The position numbers were made by a program, and so were the translations under genes. A model generated the notes under the pieces. That model worked only from the letters and a program-made list of their open reading frames with translations, did no database searches and was not told where the DNA came from. DNA of 64,000 nt from Tetrastigma voinierianum (lineage: Eukaryota > Streptophyta > Magnoliopsida > Vitales > Vitaceae), in the NCBI GenBank assembly GCA_016808115.1, contig JAEQBH010001850.1, forward strand, positions 186,001 to 250,000. Reading direction: 5' to 3'. This document shows, in pieces, positions 36,148 through 46,798 of the stretch; the first letter of the stretch is position 1, and each line of letters starts with the position of its first letter.

Positions 36148-37984
36148 GTGACACCCTAAATCCCAAAGATCCGTTGACAACCCACACCTGCGAGAACAGA
36201 TGTCGGGTAACCCGTATTACCACTATTGAGTCCCCATTTCCGCACCCGCGATTTAACGAAATCGCGCAGCCTCTTCAGACGCGAGCTCTATCCAAAATAC
36301 AACCTGTGCAAATTCATGACAACTTGTCCCAATATTATACAACGACTACACTGGGTCCACATAAGAGTAAAAATGGCCACGTAAGGCCCATTTATCTATA
36401 TAAATATAATCTATATCACCGAAGTCACCAAGAGTTATTACATCATTCTTAATACAAAACATTATATTAAAACTAACATGTTCTAATATAATATACAAAA
36501 CATGAATCAAGTTACCACAATCCGCCCACTTCATAATCCCTCGCGGCGAGCAATCTACATCCGCCCGCACACGCCCCGCACTCAGCGGAGGTCCCATGAC
36601 TGCAGCTAACGCCCCGCAGAGATAAGTCTTACAAGGGCTATTTCCACCTAAACGCATACGAACGGTCAAACAACCAAGCACACACCAACCTAGGACATGC
36701 AATCCTAGCACAAAATCCTACTTGTCATGAATGAGACGCGACTCATCATGCCCCATGTATCAAGTCCTCACCGACTCCCTCTCACACACGATAACCCCAC
36801 GCGCGATAAAACCTTTATTTTCCCGGATCACATCCAATGATCATTTTATAAAGTCAATTCATTTCTTTTTCAAATCCAAAGGCTTTTTGGATGATCGCTT
36901 ATAAAATCATTTATTTCATAAAACAAAAGCTTTTTGTTTTATAAACCCATACCCACTCGCTTGTCTCGGCGCCTCGATGTAATCATGTTGCGGTGTATAT
37001 GCATTTGTGGGCCACGGATTTTTGGGGTCTCACCTCCGGACGCTGCATGCTGATCGACATTTTCTCGGGTCTTTCACTGACGGGGGTCATGTCTAACCAC
37101 AAAATTCTAGGCTTTTCACTTGAGGGGGTGTCTATCCCTACTTAAATTGCCCAACACATGAGTATTAATTTTTACAAGCATGAGAACCGCGGAGGACTCA
37201 ACGGACTTTGTCCCATTTACCGGTCTCACCATCGACACCAAACACAATGTTGATTGTCAACCATGCAAACCGTGGATCTCCATCGACTTCTCGCCCAAAG
37301 ATGAAGTTCACAACCCATTCACCAAGGATGGTGAATGACAACGACTATGCACTCACACCCATACCATGTGATGTCCCCATGCACCGGTGCAATACAATTG
37401 TGCCATTGCACTCTAAGTCATGTCCAATGTATAAAGACCTCTACATAGACACCTTATACCGTACACTACCCGTGTACCATGGACACTCATGTCTAATGCA
37501 CAATAAAACCATACATCTATTAAACGTTAATATACATGCAGTCATACTAACATTTATCACATTCATGTCAACACATCAAACAAGCATGCATCAACATCAT
37601 TCGACTACTACTTAGACAAGTAATGTCATACTCAAATCCCTAGGCTACATCATGGCGCATAATGCCCAATAAACTAGCCTACAACATGCCATGCAATAGT
37701 CATGTCCACACGAAAACACATCACAAACCCAATATGTTAGAGCACACATATTGACATCCAAGCATGACACCTTTTAACTAAGAAATGTCATTTCAATCAA
37801 TCACACAAACACACGCACATTTCATCAAGTCACTACCTAGCAAGTAATGACACTCATTTCCTAGTTAATTCATGGCATATCATGCACCTAAGATAGCTTC
37901 ACAACCCGGCCATAATAGCCATCAAAGACACACCTCACATCCACACAACCAACAATTAGCACACTTATTGTAACAATCAATTTT

Positions 37985-38330
37985 TGCAACAAGTATGTGA
38001 GCACCACCGCTATTGAAAGCATATGGTCAGATTCTAGACTCCAAGAGCTTCCATAGAGCTCCAAGAACACCCCAAACGGAGCTCTGACGAAAGTTATGGT
38101 CAGTCCGGGTTGGAGACCTAGTTTGAACAAAGGATCGAGCACGGAATCAAGAGGGCTTAACAAGCCATTTTCTACTCAAATATGATTTCAAATTTTATCA
38201 AGTTATATATGGATGAATTCTATACTCAAAAAGCTTTCCATAGAGTTCAATAACACCTAAAAAAGAGTTCGGACGAGAAAGCTATGATCGTCCAAGTTGG
38301 AGGCCTTATACAAACAATGCACAAGCGTAC
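37985..38330 (-). repeat. Tandem array, two units of about 185 bp
   Basis: AGATTCTAGACTCCAAGAGCTTCCATAGAG (about 38,030) and GAATTCTATACTCAAAAAGCTTTCCATAGAG (about 38,215) mark two units, each followed by an (A/G)GAGCTC-GACGAAAG-like block. Same family as the arrays at 13.2 and 31.6 kb. Confidence 0.75.
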
Positions 38331-38710
38331 CGCTGGAAACCCACGAATCAAGGTGCTCGAGGCCCTCCTTTAAAGCTCCCGTACATGCTATTTTTCCTAT
38401 CCAAACTCATCCCGGAAACAACCCTTTCACTCGGCGACAAACCCGCCCCAATTGAGTCCATAATTTAGCCATAAACATGGCATAAAACCCGTCCCAAACT
38501 TAGCCCGAAATCAACTTAACAAAAACAACTTCAAATCAGCAAAATACGATTTTTGTGTTCAGGAACACAATCCAAACAAACCTTAGGGCCCAACCAAGAC
38601 CAAAACAGTATTTAGATAAGAAATAAACCCAAGTAGAAGCGTTCCTCACCTCTCGAGCGAAGATCTAAATCCGAGTCCCAAGACCCGAGACCCACTCCGC
38701 CTTCCCAAAC

Positions 38711-38732
38711 TTTCGTCGAATCTTCGACGAAA
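38711..38732. other. Perfect hairpin
   Basis: TTTCGTCGA, a 4-base loop, then TCGACGAAA form a perfect nine-pair inverted repeat inside copy E. Confidence 0.7.
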
Positions 38733-38757
38733 ATTCCTCGATTCGTGTCCACGCGCC

Positions 38758-38990
38758 GCTCTCGACGAGTAGTCTGACTTTAAGTCTTGGCCCGACGGAA
38801 ACTGAGCCGATCGAATCTTAGAGAGAATGTAGAGCTTCACTAGCTTTTCTTCTTCAATCCGAAATTTTCATAAATCGCTGCATCGTTGGCACCTGCCGTA
38901 GCTCGCCGAGTAGATGAATTTTAAATCTTGGCTCGACGGATTTCGATCACCCGATCTCCGTAGATCATAGAGATAAAGAAGAACTTTTCT
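38758..38990. repeat. Tandem duplication, unit about 148 bp
   Basis: CGACGAGTAG...TTTAAGTCTTGGCCCGACGGA (38,762) and CGCCGAGTAG...TTTAAATCTTGGCTCGACGGA (38,907) begin two units with ATCTTAGAGAG/ATCATAGAGAT ends. Confidence 0.7.
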
Positions 38991-39845
38991 CTCCCCTCTC
39001 ACTCTCTCACGCGTTCTGTCAAAAGAATGAGAGAAATATATGATTTTCTTGTTTTTCCTTCCTCTTTTTCCTTTTTTTCCATTTAAACATAAGTTGGACG
39101 TGGGCCCCACTTTGCGCCACACGTCCACGACTTGTCTGGGTTCGCGATGCTCGAAACAATTTATTTGTCCCAGCTCACCCGACATTGCACGAACTTAACT
39201 CTCGAGCCATTTCCTAACTCTCGAGATTTTTAAGAAATCTCGCCTAAGTGCTACTGCATACCTAACTTCAAAATTCATGTTAATTCCCACTAACAGTGAC
39301 CAAATAAACTTTTCTCGAGTTACTGCTGTGAGACGAACTCAACGACGCAGCTCAAGCCACATCCGAGCTCTATAAAAATGTTTAGGCTTTTTTTAGCTAT
39401 TTCAGCAATTTATTATTTGATTTTTATACTTTTAGAAAATTTTAAATTTTCCGATATTTTACGATCATAGTTTTAATGTTCATGTGTTCTTTAATTCTTC
39501 CAATTTGAGGAGAGGCACATAACAAGCCTTAATGCTTTTAATTCTTCCAGTGCTCTTAACGATTTTCTTATATTTGGTTTATTAACTAAAAATCTCAAGA
39601 AAAATTAAATCAAATAAGAATAAAAATGCTTGTAAACTTATATATTATTAAATTGTTTAATCTTTATATTGGTATTTTAAAATTAAAAAAAATTATTTTA
39701 AGTGGCAAACAAATATAATATATAGGATTCAATAATATATATATTTTTTTCTTCATTTTTATTTTCCTGATTTATTTTATTATTTTCATGCATTTTTCCT
39801 TAAATGTTTTGAGAACTAAACATAGCCATAGCCTTATTGATTTAG

Positions 39846-40131
39846 GTCATGTTTGGGTAAATAGTTTAATTAAATACTTATTTTATAAGAGCTTATTAGA
39901 TAAGAACTTATGTCATAAGTAATTTATTCAATAAGTTATTTGTGTTTAGATATATATTTTAAAAAGCGTTTAAATATCATTTTAAGGTGTTTGGATGCAT
40001 CACTACATAAACACTTTTAATAATTGAAATTACGAAAAAGATCATCATAAACACTTATAAAATTTAAGTGTTTTGATAAATAAGCACTTGCCATAATTTA
40101 AAAAAATTAAAAACTAAAAACTGGAAGAACT

Positions 40132-40194
<63 letters not shown>

Positions 40195-40530
40195 AGTATA
40201 TATATATATATCATGGAACCATGATAAAAAATTTAAAATAAAGTAAATATTCATTATATACTTAAAACAGTTCCATGATAAAAAAATTTAAAATAAAGTA
40301 AATATTCATTATATACTAAAAACATTTATCATTAACCTGTAATCGTTAGTAAAAAAATAATTAATGAATCACTCTCCTATTCAATTTTGTTTTATATGCA
40401 TAATATAGATTATAAAAACTAAAATATTATAGGTTTTTTTTTTCTTTATTAAAATCTTTAATTTCGATGATTTCTATAAATTGGAACGTAATGTACCCAT
40501 GTACTCATAATTACTTAAGGCGAAAGAAGC
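39846..40530 (-). repeat. Repeat R2, right part (inverted partner of R1)
   Basis: The minus strand matches 25,905-26,590 over roughly 650 bp including the internal TA tract (40,137-40,211). The left half of the same repeat appears at 43,735-43,890. Confidence 0.75.
40137..40211. repeat. (TA)n microsatellite inside R2
   Basis: About 75 bp, interrupted once by AAGAG. Confidence 0.95.
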
Positions 40531-40537
40531 ACATAGT

Positions 40538-43031
40538 GTAACGCCTTAAAAATAACCTAACAGTTTATAACATATTTAGGGTATAAAATAAGTTAAATTG
40601 TATTTTTCCTGAATTTATATTGTTAAAAAACAAAAAAATGATAAAACCTAGAAATTATAAAAGAATTAAGGTTAAATTAGTAAAATGTCAAAATGAGGAT
40701 CCAAAGGTCATCAATGAGAAGTGTATGTGCCAAAATGGAAGAAGGGTAATAAGTTGAATAGAAAATGAAAGAGAAAAGAATGATTAAAATGCAAAAATGA
40801 GAAATGAAGAAATAAACAGCAGCTAAATAAACAAAATTATGCAAATGAATACATATCGCAATTGTTCTTGAATAATGATTTCATTTGGGTATACTTTCAC
40901 ATTGAGAACTAGGGCACGGTTGAGAGAGGAGACCAAGTTGGCTTTGTGCTCTCCAAGGATTTGAGCCAAACAAAAAAGAAGGAAGAAGAAGGAAGTGGAA
41001 AGAAATAGATTAAATGTATGAAACTAACCCTAACCCCCTTTAATGTTGAGTTTGTGTTTGATAAAAACCTCAAATAGGAATAGAAGTGTTTTAAATGGTT
41101 GTAGATTAGTTTTAGGGTTGTTTTGGGTTAAGTTTCAATGTGTTTTTGGGTTAGGATTGGTTTAAGGAATTTTTGTATAAAGGAAATGTTAGGGTTTTAA
41201 GGGAGATGCTGTCAAAATTTTCCAAAACCCGCTGCTGCACACATAACTCGCCATCACTCATCCAAATTGAGTGATTCAAATTTTTTGATAAACTAGACTT
41301 CTAGGAGAACAAATATCCTTGAAATAAGTGTATTCAAATTTGGACCCCATTGAATCCAAAAATTCGTCAAAGTGAGGCTCTATTGCAATTCGGGTTCGGG
41401 CTTTGGTATGTTTTGCCTGCTTTTGGGAACATGGTATTTAAAGGATGATCAGTTTCGTACTCATCTAAATTGAGCGATTCAAATTTCTGACAAACTATAC
41501 TTAGAGCAACAAATCTTCTCAAATAAGCGTATTCAAATATTTGATTCTATCGGGACCCAGAATTGGCCAAAATGAAGCTTTATTTTCTAAAAACAAATTT
41601 CGTTATATTTTGAAAATAGGGTAGTCCCGATTGTTTTGAACATATCTTGAATTTCAATACTTCAAATTGGATGATTCCAATTTCTAAATACAATATATTT
41701 ATAGGGGAACAATGGATTTGAAGGAAGTTGGGTAAAATGTGGCTCATTTGTTCGTAGAAAATTTTACTTGAAGGAAGTTGGGTAGAAAACAACTCTAACT
41801 AGAAACTTCAATAAGCCAATTAATATTGTTTTCTAATTGTGATGGATTAGGGGTTGGTGACGAGGAAGCCTAACCCAAGAACAGGATTCCGAGGATAGGA
41901 TTCGAGGAGCGACAACCTTTTTGGGTTTGTTCTCCATACCTCTCTTCTTATTTCAAGCTATGATCGCAATAAACGATTTTCAAGAAAACTGCATATGTGA
42001 TTTGTTTTAAGCGATTTGGGAAAATTGATTTCAAATGCATTGCCATAAAAATTGCATGAGCATCATTTGGGTATAAATGTATATACAATATTGTAAATTA
42101 TTATGACTGAGTTTTAATACCCTTAATAGAATGTTATCCGTCATATTCGAGTTAAGGATAGATTGGTAAACCAATAAGGATCAAACTAGCAGTACTATGA
42201 ACGAAATGAAATATAGTGGCATATCGATCCATAACCCAACAAGACAAGATGGTAGTGTACATTAATAATGATTTTAAATAACCGGCCAAGAATTTAGTGG
42301 GACTGCATCGCGGTTATAAAAATGTTTTTTTTCTAATGACTATTAACCTAGCAGATCGTGCTCTGATTCTCAAGTATCTCAGGCATCGAAATAAATGGTT
42401 ATTAAGGGCAAAATTATAAGTAAATGTGTGAAATGCATGATTTGAATTTCAAATGAAATATTGCATATGAAATTGTATACTTTGAAGTGATAAAATGATT
42501 TGCAAATGAAAGTATGTGAAATAAGCACATATATATAATGTATATTGCATGGACTATTGAAATTGTGCCAAAATATTGTTTCAGAAAAGCTGCATATTTG
42601 TGTTTAATTGAAATGAAGAGAGAATTGCATAGAACCGAGTGACTAGGGACAAGAGCAAAGACCGCAGAAGCCCGTAGCGCTCACCGTCAATCGCAAGTGC
42701 AGTATGGCAAACGCTTCTGCCTCATGCATACATTTCATCCCATGACATTATTTGATCATTTTTGTAATGAAACAAAAAATGTATAAGTTTTCATTGGAAG
42801 AACATATTTGATTTATTTGTGGAAATGAACTCTGATAATGTTTTGTAAATGATAATATTGAAAGGGCATACATGACATATTGAATGAAAGTGTTAATTGA
42901 CAAAACGATGAGCCCTCTTTAACCGAAATGATTATGCGACATTTATTTCTACAGTATTCGAAAATGTATATATGGTAAAACTGGTCCGCATCCCCGGATC
43001 CTGCCTCGCCTCCGGCCGAGCCCGCATCAGG
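40538..43031 (+). mobile_element. LTR-like element, copy D, inserted in R2
   Basis: It starts TGTAACGCC and plausibly ends GCTGCAACA. Landmarks run in the family order: TTTAGGGTATAAAATAAG (40,573), a CCAAGTTGGCT block and GA-rich tract (40,940-41,000), tandem units (41,215-41,800), a coding-free middle, and a GC-rich end. No gag or pol motif is seen. The insertion separates two parts of R2. Confidence 0.6.
41240..41800 (+). repeat. Tandem array, three units of about 200 bp
   Basis: CTCATCCAAATTGAGTGATTCAAATTT (41,257), CTCATCTAAATTGAGCGATTCAAATTT (41,460) and TTCAAATTGGATGATTCCAATTT (41,660) head three units. Confidence 0.8.
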
Positions 43032-43399
43032 GCTGCAACACGAGGCGCAAAAGCCTCGAGGCGTGAGGCACAATTTGAGGCACAAAGTTTTTAAGTGATG
43101 CGTGACCTTACATAATATAAATAAAAATTATATATCTCACTAAATATTGTCTATAATTTTTATTTAATAATAAAATACAATAAAAGAAAGGACATAAAAC
43201 ATAAAGATCAAACATCACTAGTGTTTCCCATTATCAGAAACATTTCCAAAACAAAATAACAAGCAAAAATAATAAACACCATTAATGCTTTCTATCATCA
43301 CAAAAATTCTAAGTTCCAAAACAAAATAAACAAAATAAACACTATAGATATGTATCAAATTCTAAATAAAGAAAATCATTATCAATAGAATTTTTTTTT
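43032..43399. other. AT-rich DNA, nothing recognised
   Basis: A short GAGGCG-rich block (43,033-43,085) is followed by A-rich sequence without motifs. Confidence 0.45.
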
Positions 43400-43690
43400 C
43401 TATTTTATAATTATATGTCGAATTTCTTTTATATTCTTTTAATAATTTTTTTAAAAATTTTACCTATTTTTACATAAATTTTCGGAAGTTGCTTTCAATT
43501 TTTTCATAATTTTTTAAATTTGTTTTACCTATTTTCACATAATTTATTTCATTATTTTTCAGAATTTTTTTCCTATTTTTTATATAATTTTTCCAAAATT
43601 TTACCTATTTTTTACATAATATTTTCAAAAGTTCTTTTCATTTTTTTCATTATTTTTCATAATGTCATTTTTGTCATTAAGATGACCAAC
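43400..43690. repeat. Degenerate T-rich tandem repeats
   Basis: The word TTTTACCTATTTTTNACATAA recurs near 43,459, 43,524 and 43,601, with related TTTTCCTATTTTT near 43,570. The 63-residue frame at 43,520-43,711 is a by-product. Confidence 0.65.
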
Positions 43691-43734
43691 CTTTCGTACA
43701 AGCTTTTTTGAGTTTTTTTTTATAACCTTCTTCA

Positions 43735-43890
43735 TGAAACTTATTGAAATAAGTTAAAAATAACTTATAGGGGGATTATAATCAATTTTTATAAGTTCTT
43801 TTAAATATATACAATTTTTATCAAAAGTACTTATACAAGAATATAAGCTCAAATAAATTGTAGACCCTTAAGATATTTTGATGCTTAAGT
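43735..43890 (-). repeat. Repeat R2, left part (inverted partner of R1)
   Basis: The minus strand matches 25,480-25,640, for example GATAAAAATTGTATATATTT and AACTTATTTCAATAAG/AGCTTATTTCATTAAG. Confidence 0.7.
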
Positions 43891-44068
43891 GCTTTTTTCC
43901 AATCCTCGGTTTAATGGTTGTGCATTCTTTAATTCCTGAAACTTTGAAGAATTGATCATCTATATATATGAGGGAAGAAAAGAAAGCTTACAATCCTGTA
44001 TATACCCTTGACAAGTTCTTGGGAGAAGTCTCAATAACCTATTATGTAATACTATTTACCTTATGGTC

Positions 44069-46798
44069 TCAGTGGAGCGCCCAGGCCTGCAATATTAAAT
44101 GAAGGGGGCGGTTAGAACGACAACAAAATCAAAATTGATATTCTTCTAAATACTTATTAGGGATGTTTTGTGTTCAAACCTGTATCTTGCCATCAAGCAA
44201 ACCGGCAAGAAGCATTTCTCCGTCTGTATCCGATGCCAAGGATGCAATCTTTGCATGTCCACCAACTTTAATGGCAGCTACTTTTGTTACTGTTTCCTTC
44301 AACCACACCTCAATATCAAACCCAGATTTACTGCCGGTAAATATAAAGTCACTGTTCAATGCCATGTGCTGGATGTCCAATCCGGTCAAGAAAGACCCAG
44401 TTAAGGCTCTCGTCGAGAGGGAGAACACCTTCAGAGTCCAAATTTGTTCCATGAAGATCATGAAATGAATGATGTAAGTAATTGGATTGCTACGGAATTT
44501 CTACAGTGGAAGAAGTGACTATAATGAAAGAGGGATATATAGTAAGTACCTTCCCTGCAGTTCCATCCACTGAGGAACCGCCAGCATAGAGGAAACCATC
44601 ATGGATCCGCAAGGAGTATATTGTTTGTTTTCCAAGAAATTTTCTTGCTCCAGAGTAGAATGTGTTTGAAGAGGAATGACGCAAATCAATCTCCTGCCAT
44701 TTTTCCCAATTTTCGAACGTAAATGAGAGCACAAACACACAGGTAGGGGGCATTAATCAAGGGCAACCTTTAGAAGGCTGAGTAATACGATTACACATCG
44801 ATTCCACATAAGAGTGTGGAGTGGTATTCAAGCTTGATAGGTTCTCCCACCTGATAGATTAGTATGTAACAGAAAAGGGCTACATGGAAAGGGCTACTTT
44901 GAAGAGAGCGTCTGATGCACCAAAGCGTGGCTGGGAAATAACGATACCTAAAAGCTACAGTCACCCAAAGCTGAACGTCGTCCGTGGACATCCGGTTTCT
45001 CAGCAGATTAATAATACTTATCCCACATCGATTCCACACAAGAAACATGGGAAGTGAGACTAAGCTCGATGGCTTCCTATCTAATGTTAGTCTTTTTGGG
45101 TTTGACTCACTCTAACGGCCGCATCTATCATTACTATCATCGGCTCTTTCTCTCCATCGAGAGCCTAAGACGCAATTTTAAAGCGCTATCCGCGCCCTAA
45201 AGGTAACCGGCAAATGCTAATTAGAGTATGAGTCACCTAATATATGTCATCATCAACGCTCGGGTTTCTTACTGCAGACACAAACGATACGATCCCATAT
45301 CGGCTTTCACACAAAGAACAGAATTCATATTTAAATTTGATGAGTTCTCTCACCTAATAGAATAGTCTTTTGGATTGCACTTTTCTATTGGATTTGGATA
45401 CCTATCATTGAGCCAAACTCAAATAAACTAAATGCATTTTACCTGGATGTTGTAACCCGTGCAACCACAATACAGTTTATTCCCCGCCATGTCAAGGCAT
45501 TTGACATATTTGTTGAAGTTTATGTGTTTTGGAACCCCGGACCAACTATAGACCTGGACAACAAAAGGTTCTTTGTTAGGTACCAAAAATAATATTTTTA
45601 TAAAATTAGATTTATGTTTTTTTATTTGCCCAAGTGGAATAAGAGCTGTTACGTTCACTCCAGTTCCTTGAGAAGAGAAGCATGCGTAATTGGCATTAGC
45701 TGTCAACTGGTGTACCGCCTCTTTCACATCATGAACTTGAACACAATGAATTTCTTCTGGTTGGACTGTCCAGACCTGTGTATCAACAACTAAACAACTG
45801 TTTATGGTGCTTCAAAAATTGTTCAAAACACCTTAAATAATGGTTCAAACTTATACATGTCATAAAATTCAGATAACATATTTAAAAAGTTGAAATGTTA
45901 GTTGTAATGATTTGCAAAAATATTAATATGAAAACAAGTTCAATAAAAACATTTTATATAATAATACAACCACATAATTAATACAATAATACTTGATTGT
46001 GATATTTAGAGGTTATCATCTCCAAACCATTGGCAAGTCAATCTTGTGTGCTTCATTGGCAAACTACTTAGCAATTATGAGAAAACATACCCGAATTGTT
46101 TTGTCTAAGGAACCACTATACAGCTTGTCACTTGAAGATGAGGCATAGAGGCATGTGACAGCCTTTGTGTGCTCACGAACTTCTTGAATCAATCTTAAGC
46201 CTCTCTTCCCAGCATCCCACACCTAATGTGATAAATAAAAGGAACTATTGTGGGATTGTAAATGTATGTGCATGACGTATAAAGGGATGGAGATAATCAA
46301 CATCTCCAATGGGTCGGACCGGGTCATTAAGTCTATTGACTAGTCATCGAATCAGGCTTCACATGTTTTTGAGGCTCACGGCCCAACCCACATGCCCTAG
46401 GCCAAGTGGGCCTACAAGCTTAAAATTTAAGACACTAATTAAGTTGTATAATTATTTGACTTATATAGTAAACTTTATATATATATTAAAAAATAACATA
46501 GGGATAGAGGCGGCCCTAAAATGAAGCTCATGATCCGATCCTTCTAAAAATAGACTTGACTTGGGCTCGACCTATGCTTTAGAGCATCAGATCCGGCTGG
46601 GCCCAAAGCGAGCCATGGGCCTCTTTTGGAGATGCTTAGGAGGGATATACATGTAGGCATGTTATTTTAATTTCACACCTTCATAGTTCCATCAGAATGG
46701 GCGCTCAGAACCCAACTTTTTAGTGGAAGCAAACACAGAATTCCCCCGTTTGAACATGAATCTAACTCAGCCACTTCTTCACAGCACCACAACTCTGT
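44069..46798 (-). CDS. LIN: LIN exons 10-16: C-terminal WD40 repeats
   Basis: Seven short exons carry about seven WD-type blades. Exons begin with TELWCCEEVAELD, VWDAGKRGLRLIQ, VWTVQPEEIHCV, VYSWSGVPKHINF, EIDLRHSSS, VFSLSTRALTG and AWALH-stop. Each of the first six is an exact multiple of three in phase 0 (120, 132, 123, 111, 144 and 249 nt), so blades match exons. The final exon has only 18 nt. Where Medicago LIN ends VWALD, this protein has AWALH, the A coming from the GCC codon after the last intron. Confidence 0.88.

Larger units (their letters stand above)
36148..39450 (-). repeat. LTR-like element, copy E
   Basis: On the minus strand it ends GGGTGTCACA at 36,148, an LTR-like CA end. 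It contains GC-rich blocks (36,180-36,800), a CAT-rich stretch (37,200-37,870), a two-unit tandem array (37,985-38,330), and a duplicated segment at 38,758-38,990. The start on the right is not sharply defined. Frames at 36,346-36,711 and 37,208-37,615 have no recognisable motif. Confidence 0.55.

Noticed and set aside
37208..37615. 135-residue plus-strand open frame
   Set aside because: It lies in the CAT-rich part of copy E on the opposite strand to the element; no motif, no splice or codon signal.
44174..44468. Plus-strand frames of 78-101 residues opposite LIN exon 15
   Set aside because: They are antisense shadows of the WD40 exon.
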